Below are positions 11,321 through 22,600 of a stretch of 64,000 nucleotides of DNA, one piece after another. The notes below the pieces were generated by a model, which was not told where the DNA came from, did no database searches, and was given only the letters and a program-made list of their open reading frames with translations. Made by a program: the position numbers and the translations under genes. Origin of the DNA: Cylicocyclus nassatus (lineage: Eukaryota; Nematoda; Chromadorea; Rhabditida; Strongylidae); NCBI GenBank assembly GCA_958299035.1, contig CATQJL010000305.1, positions 33,493,733-33,557,732 on the forward strand, in the 5' to 3' direction. Positions within the stretch are counted from its first letter, which is position 1. Each line of letters starts with the position of its first letter.

Positions 11321-11920
11321 CGTCTGCCTTGTCCTCGAGTATCCAGATAGATATGCTAGTCTTAGGATAGCTGAGGATAGATAGATTCGACTAAGCGAAG
11401 CACATTTTGACTCTCGAGACCACGAGTGAAGCAACCAAGAAGTCGATGGAAGGAGATGATTGAGATATAGGGCAGTAAAAAACAATTGATAAAACATTTC
11501 TTGAGTTTCGAGCAGAGCCAAAGATTCCGTAGCTACCAAATTGATGCCGAGTGCGAACTGAGCGAAAAGGAAAACGTAAAAAAGATTTATCCATGGCACT
11601 ATTTCATTGAGCTGCTCTAATCCAGCAGAGTGCATTATTGTGCAAATGCGTATGCGAGCACGTCACTTTCTCCGCTTGGCGTCGAACAGTCTTCGAATTT
11701 CTTCTTCCTTCTTGGGCGTTGCTGTATAATATGCGTGTGTTCTCTAGCCGAATAAGTTATGCCGAATCATTTCATAAATTGTAATGTATGTTAGCTTTCG
11801 GCAAAATCTCGGTCTCGTTGTTTTCATAGTTGCATTTCATGACAAAACTTCATAACATTTCTTCTCCGTTAAATTTTGAGTGTCAAACATATCTTACCAT
11901 TGCTATATGTAGGCCCAGCC
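11321..11920. other. Upstream region of the ALYREF gene
   Basis: Probable promoter side of the ALYREF/ZDHHC6 cluster. A minus-strand open stretch (11635 to about 11340) encodes a leucine-rich peptide, but the element boundary at 11320 truncates it and I do not accept it as a gene. A candidate trans-splice acceptor (atatgtag|G) ends at 11912, nine bases before the start codon. Confidence 0.4.
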
Positions 11921-13339
11921 ATGACTTCCGTTGATATGTCACTCGATGAAATTATTGCCAAAAATAGGCAAGAAAAACGAGGATCCGGTCGAGGTAATCC
12001 GCTTTTCGTAGTTTACTCTCATGGTCATTCTCTAGAGCGTCTTCACTTTAGGTTTTCGCAAAGGGTTTGGTCGAAGTGGTGGCCGATCTGGACGTTTTGG
12101 AGGCAGGCCTTTCAAATACGTCGATTACGATGCACCTTTACCGATCTCTATACCCAAAATTGGAGGTATGGTATGTTAATGCCTACGCAGATTTTTCCAA
12201 GGATATATCCAGGGTCTGGTAACCCGAACAAGACTGTGCGAATCAATATTTCTAATCTTGCTCCCTCCGTGGTTTCCTCGGACTTGGAAGAACTCTTCGC
12301 TAACTATAGAATTGAAGCAGCCACAGTGAACTACAATGAATCAGGTAAAGGGAGCTATTGAGTTGAGCGTAATATTCGAAGTTTAGTCTATCGAAAAATA
12401 AGTAGATAGAGATTTATCTTGGTCTAGTTTCGTCGTGTAATAATTGGAAGATGAAAGTTAGCTTTTAGGAGTTTCGGTAGGAACTGGTGATATTTATTTG
12501 CGGAAAAGCGACGCAGAAAATGTGATCAATGACTTCAAGGGAGTTGCTCTTGATGGCCAGGTACATTTGCCAGTTTTTCATTATGCTGTTAGAATCAGCT
12601 TATACTTCTTTCAAACAAGACGGTTATATATTGGTATGGATTATGTTGAACTCGGTCGCCCCCGTACTCATTCGTACTTCACTTTCCCTAAATTAGTTCT
12701 AATTATGAGTGATCCAGTTGCTATATTGTGCCGTGCAGATAAGAAGACCTACAAATATTTTGTTTTGATTATTTTAATTCTTGATCATTCAACTGCTACG
12801 AAAAATTTTCTCGGCTCTCCTGAACAGCAATAATATCCCGCGTTCTACCTCATTACCTATACATTTGTTTGGATACCTTTCGAGTTTAGGTCATGAGAAT
12901 GGTGCTGGTTGATGGTAGCGAGTCTTTGGGATCTAGGATTCAGTTAGCTGCTCCAATCAACGCGCTGGATCGCGGTCTTATACAGAAGCCATACCGAAAT
13001 GGAGGTGAGTGCTGTTACAGAAGTTTTCAGTTTATGTAAATAATCTCCCATGTTTTTTTTTCTGTCTCTCCAACTGAATTGCTAATCTTTGTTTTTGAGA
13101 GTCTCGGAATTCGCGTTCAGGTGATCGTAGGGATTTCAACAAAGGAGGCAGAAGTGGAGGTTTTGGACGACGTAGATCTAGAGATAGGAGGTATGCGCTG
13201 ATATTTCCTTTGATGTCTTGTTTATGCGAGTATCAGAATTGCTGTGATTTTTGAATTAATATATCTTAGGTCAAAGATGACAGAAGCAGAGTTGGATGCT
13301 GAACTGGAGGCCTATATGTCCAAGCCTCGAGCGCAGTAG
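11921..13339 (+). CDS. ALYREF: ALYREF/REF-type mRNA export adaptor
   Basis: THO/TREX adaptor that couples spliced mRNA to the nuclear export receptor, acting in the nucleus. Seven exons join in phase to 228 residues: 11921-11993, 12052-12165, 12213-12344, 12469-12560, 12890-13004, 13100-13190 and 13270-13339. All introns are GT..AG, and the second is only 47 bases. Domains: the N-terminal motif MSLDEIIAKNR (residues 4-14), known in this family to bind the helicase UAP56/DDX39B; an arginine-glycine-rich stretch (about 25-45); a single RRM (about 67-152) with VRINISNL as the first strand and GTGDIYL in the middle; a second RGG-like arginine/glycine region (about 176-205); and the conserved C-terminal acidic helix LDAELEAYM. 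All hallmark parts are present at the usual family length, so it looks functional. The start is the first ATG of the conserved N-motif. The next gene starts 334 bases after the stop, which suggests an operon. Confidence 0.93.
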
Positions 13340-13524
13340 AGACCTTTATTTGATGAGAGATGGCGCAGTCTCTTCAAGTGGTTTTTAGATCTGTATTTAT
13401 TTTGTTTCGTTGTTTACGGTATTTACTGATCTATATCTCTACATCATGAGTCTAACAGCACTTGCTGGTTGTGTCTCTGGCACCTTCATCTTTGTCTACA
13501 CAACGTTGTTGTTGTTTGCTCGCA

Positions 13525-13530
13525 AATAAA
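13525..13530 (+). terminator. Polyadenylation signal of ALYREF
   Basis: AATAAA 186 bases after the stop codon. It lies about 90 bases before the candidate trans-splice acceptor of the downstream gene. Confidence 0.65.
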
Positions 13531-13615
13531 GATTGTGAGATGGGCGTTTTTGTTCAGAAAGCTTGTTTCATCAGTTGCCATGTTTCAATCGATTTGTCTG
13601 AAGTATGAATATAAG

Positions 13616-13625
13616 TTTATTACAG
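13616..13625 (+). promoter_or_regulatory. Candidate spliced-leader acceptor for ZDHHC6
   Basis: The acceptor TTTATTACAG, 48 bases upstream of the ZDHHC6 start codon and about 95 bases after the ALYREF AATAAA. The spacing fits a nematode operon in which the second transcript receives an SL2-type leader. This is inference from position and consensus only. Confidence 0.45.
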
Positions 13626-13673
13626 GTTGTTGAAGAATAGGGATCATAAACTACATGTAGCGGGAAGGGCACA

Positions 13674-16600
13674 ATGAATACAGTATCAAGTCCCAAGCAG
13701 ACATCAAGGCTCACAAGAGCGTTTCGCTTCATCGGTATCATAATTCCGTAGTCAATAAAAAATTTACCCCAGGTGTTTTTTCAGGACTTTGCAAGGGAGA
13801 GAGCAAGCCAGAAACAGTGATTGAGGTTGTGGAAGCACCGCTGTGGAAGGCTAATCTTGATCTCGATACGAGGCAAGCGTCATTGCCCAGAAATCGCCTA
13901 CTTCACTGGGGTCCTATAATTGCTCTTTCTATCACATTTTATGTGAGTAATTTGTTTACCACTCAATCTTCCTTTTCATGATTGTTGGCTTTGTATCCTC
14001 ATCAATATCTCAGAAATCGTAGAGCATCTACATATTCTTGTCTTGAACATCAAAAGTACAGAGAGAAATTATTAGCCTTTTCTGATAGAGTTTTCGCATT
14101 TTTGACACTCTTATACGCGCTTTTACAGATAGGGAGTGTATCCTCATACTTTGCTGTGATGTGGTGGCCTTTGGTCACCCTTGGAGGATTTCTCCACCTC
14201 ACTCTTTTCTTTTTTTGGAATTATTGCACTATGGTAAATCTCGGAAGAGCTTCCTTTGTAGGTGCTGGCCACGTACCACTAGGATGGAACCCTGACAAAG
14301 AGGTTTTTCCTTTTGAATGATTTTTTCGGCTTACAAATCCCTTCTTTTAGGTCCCACATGCCGAGGACTCCTTTGACAGACTACTTCAATGGTGCGAGCC
14401 TTGTGCCGGGTACAAAGTTCCTCGTTCTCATCATTGCTCTAATTGTGGTCGATGTTGTATGAAGATGGACCATCATTGTCGTAAGCTTTTGTTATCCTAA
14501 ACTTTTGTTTTGGAACGAAAGCTTCTGTTGCATAGCGATATCCATATTTCATGCACCTTACTTTATATGCCTTTTATCAATATCTTCCTAAATGGCTCCA
14601 TATTTCACAGAATCTCTTTCTCTTGTATTTGGTGGGGGATAAGTACTCGCATGATAAGCCATATGCCGTTTACATTTTTTTTTCAAAACAATCTTTCACA
14701 TGATCAGGGCTCGGCACGAGGTGGCTAGATGAAAATGGAAAAAACGAAGTCCCCCTTGACTTTTGGGAATTTTTACGAAGTCCCCTTTGACCCTCAACCA
14801 AATTTCCTCTAAAAACCTGAAAAATTCCCCAAAATCCCCCAAAAAACGAAACGTCGACTAAAAAAAAGGTCGCCGTCGCCAATTTCCCGTGTCTCTTCGG
14901 TCACAAAAACGAAACCCCCTTTGCTTTTCGTCCCAAAAACGATATCCAGCTTGCTTGTAAGCCACCTCGTGCCGAGCCCTGCACATGATAAGCCATATAC
15001 TTGCATTTTTTAAAACAAATCCCTTACATTATCTTCATTGGAAGTGAAAATTCTGAGGTAAATCGAAGTTCTCATTCCTTTTTGATTTGTAGTATAAAGA
15101 ATCACTTTTGAAAAGGAATGCTGTCATTTGAGTTCCACATGGAAGCATGCTGTTGAATGTATGATCAGATTTAACGTGACGCTTTTATGGTAATTTCTCA
15201 CCTTCCGTTCCAGCTACGTGATAAGAGCAAATTTTTGTTAGGGCATTTGATTATGAAGTATATTCACAGTAAGATCCTCTTTCTACTAATGCAGTTCCAC
15301 TAAAACCATCGAATTCTGTCTGATCATCCTGGAATTTCTGCTGATTTGGCCTTTGTATATCCACAATCTTCGTAGCCGCTCTTCTATAAAACAGAAGTAC
15401 ATACATGTAGTGTGTGCAGATTTCAGCGTGGATCAATAATTGCGTTGGTCATCGGAATCATGCCTATTTCGTGAGATTTCTTGTGTCGGCCGTTATCGGA
15501 TGCATTCATGCTATTATTATACAAGTTGCATCCTTTTACCATGCGATACATCTGGTATGTTGCGTTTATATTGATTTTTTTTGTAAGTAATTCGAAGTTG
15601 CAGAACTATTACTACCGGTTTGGAAACGGGTCGGAACCTGAAGTAATACTAACTTTCTGGTCACTAATTGCCTTGATAATTGGAAGCGCTTTTGCATTTG
15701 GTGTGGTGATTGGCGTCGGTGGTCTTCTGTATTTGCAACTGAAGTATATTAAAAATAACAAAACTGGCATAGAAGAATATATAGGTGAGTACACCTGCAT
15801 GTTTTTAGAGATCATGCAGTGGTTCCAGAACAAAAAGCTATATCGTATCGCTCCGAAGAGGAGTGCGATTGGGAGGCGTTCATCTATCCTTATGATCTCG
15901 GCTGGAAGCGCAACTTTAGAGAAGTTCTGTTCTCTTGGTCTGGCGAGTGAGTCGCATTGTCGATTATGATCTCAATCTAACCAGGGAATGGTCAGAAGTC
16001 GAAGTGGCCAAACCAAAGAAGCTGTATATCATTCGATGCAGTATAAAACGCTGACTTCGAATCTGTCTTCCTTATCTGCTTCCCGCTTCTGTGGACGAAG
16101 CTACAAGTGGTTTTATTGTGAAAAAATCATACATAAAAACAGCGAAATTGAGCAAATGGTTGCAATTTTAGCTCGTCTTCTCGCTTCAAAAATTTTAAGT
16201 AAGCTAGATGCATGTTTTGGCCCAGCTTTGAGGCGAATGAGGCTCTGTACGGCTAAATTTTCAATTTCACGCATAATTTCTAAGCAAAATAATGGTCTTT
16301 AATGGCTTATAACTTCGTCCAGAAAAGCGATAAGCAGATAAAGAAGACAGATTTAGAGTTAGCGCTTCATGCTGCATCTAACGATACGCAGCTTGTCTGG
16401 AATGGCCGCTTCGATTTCTGACCATTCCCTTGTAAGTTACCTGCATGGTTTACTTTAGACCAAATGGGAATGGGGTATGGTGGCCAGTGCGAAAAGGCTG
16501 CGACCAGTTTACCCTCTCGGTAAGAATCGCCTTAAGTTTGGTGACTCGTATCGGCAGCCTCCATTTACATAATTACTCTCCAGCAAGCAATCTTCCATAC

Positions 16601-19600
16601 TTCCGATTCCTCTCTTTCCTTGCAATTCATCAACTAGCTTTTGAGCAGTGGCTATGAACGAATTTCCTTGAGGGCCTTTTTATTACGTGGGATATAATAG
16701 TTTATTCCATGCGTTCAAGCTTGAAAGATACTTCCACCCAAAATTATCTCGTATGTTCAAATTGAGCTCAGAATTTATCTGGTTATTTCACAGGAGAGGA
16801 TGATCATAACGAAGCTTAAACATTTCCTTTATTCTGACAAGTATGACCGTACAACCTATATGCGGGCGAAGCTCTCTACACTGTATATTTTATTTTCACT
16901 TCTCATTTTATCGAAACTCTTTTCAACTTCGTGAACCCTTAGAGAGGCTAACACATTCACGGTCAAGCCATTTTCTGTCTCTGTTATCTCGGGCCAGAGC
17001 GTTCTGCTTGTCAAACTTAGTCGCGGTGGGTGAACTACCACAAAAAACATCAAGTTTGTCTGGGGTCATTGGGTGCTGATATCTAGAGTATTATAGTGTG
17101 GACCCCGGCCAGGTTCCCATAGGTACTTCCGCGTCGCGCACGCAGCGCGCGCCCTTCTTAATGCTTCTCGCCTCACTCATGAGCAGTAGAGCATATTTAT
17201 GCTCACAAAGGAGAAAAATGTAAAGTGGAAACCTCTAGGTTCGCTACGAAAGAGACGTATGCAAGAATGAAACGCAGGCAACCTCCATGAGCACCTCAAA
17301 TTCAATCAATGGATCAATATTCCGAAGTTGCACTGATAGATAGGTTGTAATAAGTAAACGTAAAGAAATTAAAGAACAACAGCATGTTTAAAACATTTCT
17401 CTTCGTAGACGTAGAAGCTAAAGCGGTCAAAGATCTCAAAAAAGTGGACATTTAAGCAAACAAATGTCTATTGGCTTCTCGGGAGGCTCAATTTTGACTT
17501 GAGACACTGTCTATACCTTGCACATCAAACCAAAAGAGACTCTTATTTTATACAAGAAACTTTTGAAGGGGCATTATCTTAAAATCCAATCAAACTTCAA
17601 TTTTTCGGACAAAAAGGGAAAAGACAAGACTACTAAACAAGACTGAAGGTCCTAGAACTATAAGAGCACGTGAAATCTCGTTACCGGTCATCGCGAATTG
17701 TTTATACCTGAAATAGAGAGGATATAGTACACCAAAAGCAAAAAAAAAAGAGAGAAAAAGGAGGATTTCCATCGGAAGCTAGGACGGAGACGCACTGAAG
17801 GCGTGCGTTGCGGGTGCGTCGCGCAGGTACCTATGGGAAGCTGGCCGGGGTCCACACTATAGGCGCTACACAAGGAGATTATAAAGGAGAAATTGTGGTA
17901 CACGTCTTTCTAATTCTAGAGTACATGGTAATTCTAATAATTCTTTTCATGGAACATAACATATCAAATAAGTCGTCTTTTCTTACTCATCACGTATATC
18001 AAACTTTCTTGGTAGTGCCTGAGTTTCCGCTTTTCTTTTACAAATAACGGATTGGGAGTTGCCTGTAATGCTTCCAATCCATACTGCGAGACTACTTTGA
18101 ATCTTAAAGTTAGACTTTCCAAAGTATATCTATAGTACTTTTCTCTGAACAAAGCTCAACGGATTGTGAGAGATTTTCGGTTATTTCGTGCCTCACTCCA
18201 GTGACTTACCTTCGCTGATCTCATACCTTTCTCAGATACAAATCCTTCCATCGCTCATGTCCTTCTCCTCTACAGAATTTCAATGCAAAGGCATCAGTTT
18301 ATCACTTTCTAGACAGATTTGAAATTCGGTGATATTTCCCTTTTACGATTTCATCCTTTAGCTGTAGATTGGCTCCACAAGCTCCACGTTCGTTCTCCTT
18401 CATTCCAATGTGGCTGAAAGTAATTTCAAAGTCTTTTTGAAAATAATTTTGGTAATAATTCATGTCATACGCTAATGCGCTGTGCATTTTTCGTTATAGA
18501 GTTTATTACGGTATTGCTGGTAGTCCGCAAAAAAACAGAAATTGGTTACGCAGGTCGGAAATGGCTGAAAAAATCTCTCATAATCAGTATGCTGGAAAAC
18601 CTGAAAGCGGTGAATTTTTTGATGTGCTAGGATGTGCTCTTGCCCCTTTCTCAGTACGTTAGTAGTCCAGCTATAGTACGGATCTTTGTACAGCATCTGG
18701 ATACTACGGGTACGGAAGCGTCGTGTAGGTGTTTTAAGCAAAACTATCTAATCAAAATCTCATGTAGTGTCATCAAAAATCGGCTGAACTAAATAAACTA
18801 AACTTAAATTTGAGTCTCTGTCTTGATGGTATTGTCTGAAATAGCACAAACTGATCACCCTAGGGTATTGATGGTGTATGTTATAAGCCTTGGATAGAGT
18901 CAAGGAGCTTTCCTATCATACCTGCTAACGCTGTGAAATCTAACAACAAAATCGACGTTGATTTTTGGTTTTCAAGAACACTGCAAAGTGAATATGCTAT
19001 TTTTTATTGCACTTGATTGTCAGCATAATTGTAAATCACATTACTCTTTTTTCTCTTTTCTACTGTTCTATTGACTGAGCATGGTTTGTTTGCGCTTATA
19101 TCAGTTGAAGCATCGTATCTTGCTAATTATATATCTGATTGATTCACGATTTTCTGTGGTTAACAATTTCGATTGAAAAGTTCTGATCCCTACCTAATGT
19201 TTTTCTGCCTTCGAAGTCAGCTGCACTCAATCGGTTTTGAAGTAAGACGATATACCAAATGTAGCTTTGCTGGAGCGCGAATTAGTAAAACTTTTCTATA
19301 AGCACATCCACAATGATACGACCCACCAGTACTACGGTATCCTGCTGTATTGTACAGTGCGACTCACCAGTGGTGTTTCGAAGTTGTAGCATTACCAAAT
19401 CAGGGTGGTCGTCTAGAAATTCATCGAGTCGTGGTTTACCATTTTCTGACCTGAAAGATAGAAATTTACTTGCAGTTGTTTCAAAGGTGTCTATTCATAT
19501 GGCTTTTTGGAGATTGTGTTTGACTTTTTATCCATTTTTTTTGTGAAAATCACGATTTTGATTTTTTAGGCCTAAAGCAAGCAGCATACCTCGGGCGATT

Positions 19601-22600
19601 CCGGTCGCTGCGCGATTTGGCACAACAGCGACTTTTCGTAAATCGTCGTTAATGCGCTGCCTTTGGTCAGAACTTGCTCTGTTTGCAACAACTTACACAA
19701 GCTATCCAGATATGTATCCGAGAAGTGCGCATGATAAATATATAGAAATATGGCAAATTGCCAAGTCGCGTGAAAGTGGCGATTCGGCCGAATCGCGTAA
19801 GGTATGCCTTAGGCCTTACATGTGAAGAGTATGTGCCTATTAATGCCTATGACCGATCTAGACCTTGGAGCAAACTTATATACATCTTTTGGAATTTTTC
19901 CAAAACACTATCATTGATCACGCTTCAACGTGGCTTTATAGTTTTAACGATACAAAATGCGTTCTAGTCCGAAATGGCAGATATCGAAAAACCTGGTTGC
20001 GAATTGTCAAGGAATGTAATATGTTCATTCGTTCAACGCGCAGAACGAAAGACAGCATAGTTTTCAGAATAAATTCCATCTATAGCAGATTACCCATAGC
20101 AGAGGCGGGCTGAGGTTGGGGCATGTTCTGAAAGTTACCGTTGTGATGATATGCAAGTGACTCGTTTTTACCTGTAATCGATTGAAGTGACTTTTACCTG
20201 TATTTGAATTACCCGCGTAAATTGTAGATTTCCTAGCTATAAACTCGCTAAAATGTTGGTTAGAATACTCAATTTTTGGGCAGTTTGGCTAACGCTACAC
20301 CTTTTCATCCGAAAAAAGATTTTTGTCTCAAAAAGTTTCCATCCCTTCCTCCTCGAACAGAATCTCTTGAATCGCTGCTGCATGGCCTACAATCTCTTCC
20401 AAAGCTAATTCAGAAACTTAAGAGCTGCCCATTAGTGTTTAACATCGCAGTATCACTTGCATTGTTGAAGACGAATGACAAAGTCCCAAAATTATAGGCA
20501 ACTTTCTCTAAGTTCGTTCTGGGCTACAGTGCTTATTAATCCTTCATACTTGGAAAGTAGCTCCTACTCATCTATGGTTCTGTTCGATCGTAACCAGAAA
20601 GTGAGCATTTCCCAGTTGAAAATTTGTCCAAATTATGTTTATCTGGGAGAACAGGCCCATTGACAGTAGCTTGATTGTTGGGCGGTCATACAAGTATTGC
20701 AATCGCCCGGGCTGTATTCAAATCCACATATAAATCTTAGAGCATTGTTTGCTTCACATGAACCAATCACTGTCATCTGAGAACCTCAACCTGTGGATAA
20801 AATTATCTCTGTACATGCGATACTGAATGGTTGATGGTGGTTGATCATTGCTGTACATTTTTAAGTGCCGTTTATTAGTGGTCCACGTCGTTCTCACAAA
20901 CGATTTTACGCCTTCTTTAACTCCTAGAATATATGAATCTTTTGCCTGGGGAACTCATTCGACATCCTGACCCGCTATTGTGCATGAAAATCATGACTAT
21001 GATGTTATGACGGTGGTAGTGCGGTAGCAGATGAAGATGTCATTTGTGGGATCGTAACTGTAATGCATATTCAACTATACCGTATGTTTGCCGTAATTTT
21101 GAGAAATGGGTTATTATGCAGAGTGAACGCTTTTTGCGATCAGCATGCCTTAGAATTTGCGCAAAATTGAAGTTTTTTGTATTTTCATTATACCTATCGT
21201 TTCTCAACTTGTAGTTTTATATTTTTTATACAATAGTTTTTTTGCAGGTTTATCGAAGGAGAGTGCATTGTATCCCTGCTTACAAAAAATTATAGGGCGC
21301 AAAAAACTCCATTACTATGAACATTTTACCTGTGCAGCTGCCACCATCTATCGCTAGCATGGCTCAAACTAACCTTTATTCGTGTGCTAATCTCGTCCCA
21401 GTAATGAACGATGACTTTGATGGCCATGGACTCTCTTTGTCAAACTATTTAATTCACGTCGAGAAATCATTCCGAACTTCCATCTATCGCAAATCGTATG
21501 AGGAAGCTAGGCTCCATTTGTGTGTTTTTAGGAAAAGCGTAGAAGATGTAGGAGCAAATAACTTATGCAAGCTTTTGCTCTACTCTTTTTCACAACTTGA
21601 CTACCATTCAGACTTCTATCGTTCCCTACAAAGCCTGCTCGCTTTTTCATCCGCATACGTTACCTATTGCTCACCCATGACAGACAGGAAGCATGAATAG
21701 ATAGGTTCAATACATCTGTCATGGCGGATTGAGGTGGGCATTGCATGGATGTGCTAAAATGATGGTTTTATAGCTTTGATTATACATGCTGCAAAAAAAT
21801 TTTTTTTTGGTTTCGCTGATATTGTTGCTTGCACGATTGTTTTGTTTTAGTAACAATTTTGTTCTCTAAGAATGGTATGGTGATCTGTATCACATCCATT
21901 TACTGAGAGTAAGCTTCAAATGCATGTTGCTGGCATTCCGACTTATGTCTTTAGGTTCTTCTCCAGTTTGAGTCTATCATACTCTCTTCATTATGACTGT
22001 TTCTAATCCATTATGAGAGTATGTGCAACGTACATCACGGCTTCCGGCTTCTTTGCACTGTTGGGTGAAGTATTTGGCTTTTCGTCAGGCAGTATCAATG
22101 TAGGATGTATGTGGCTTATATGCCTTGAAAAGCGTGAAAACTGTTGGGCACAGAATGAGATTTTTTAATTTTTCTATCTCTCCGTGTCTTCGGTATCTTG
22201 GAAGGTAAGCTATGGGATAACTGCACGAAAACAATCTGTTAAGTCTCTGCTATTCTGCATCATGGGAAATACAAATTATATCAAAGAAACCTTAAACGAC
22301 TTAGCTAAACCTGTCACTGTTTGGTCTAAAATCAGTTAGATTTATTATGATAAAGTCGGTCGCAGAAATGTGTCTTCAAAAAAAGCAAAATTTTGAAAGC
22401 AGATGCTCAGAAACAAATTCTTCTGAAAGGCGATTTTCGATTTTTGAGTTTGTTTTTTCATTTACAAATGTAAACCTGTCACACGCTGAAGTTTCCTTTT
22501 AAATTTGCGAGTTTTTTCAAAGTCTAGGTGCCAGAGTTTGTAGCATTGCCTACATATGTGTGTATTTTTTGACAACCTTCCTTCTCACTCCGTGTATTGA

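Noticed and set aside
11270..11635. A 121-codon minus-strand leucine-rich frame
   Set aside because: It is truncated by the Mutator-like element and another frame overlaps with similar openness; no family match.
12171..12212. Alternative donor of ALYREF intron 2 at ATG|gtatgt
   Set aside because: It gives the wrong phase for the conserved SGNPNKTVRI exon; the donor at 12166 restores phase and leaves a 47-base intron.
14705..14981. GGCACGAG in the element ends, which resembles a cDNA-library adaptor
   Set aside because: Both copies have perfect but different 8-base target duplications and inverted ends, so they are genomic elements and not contamination.
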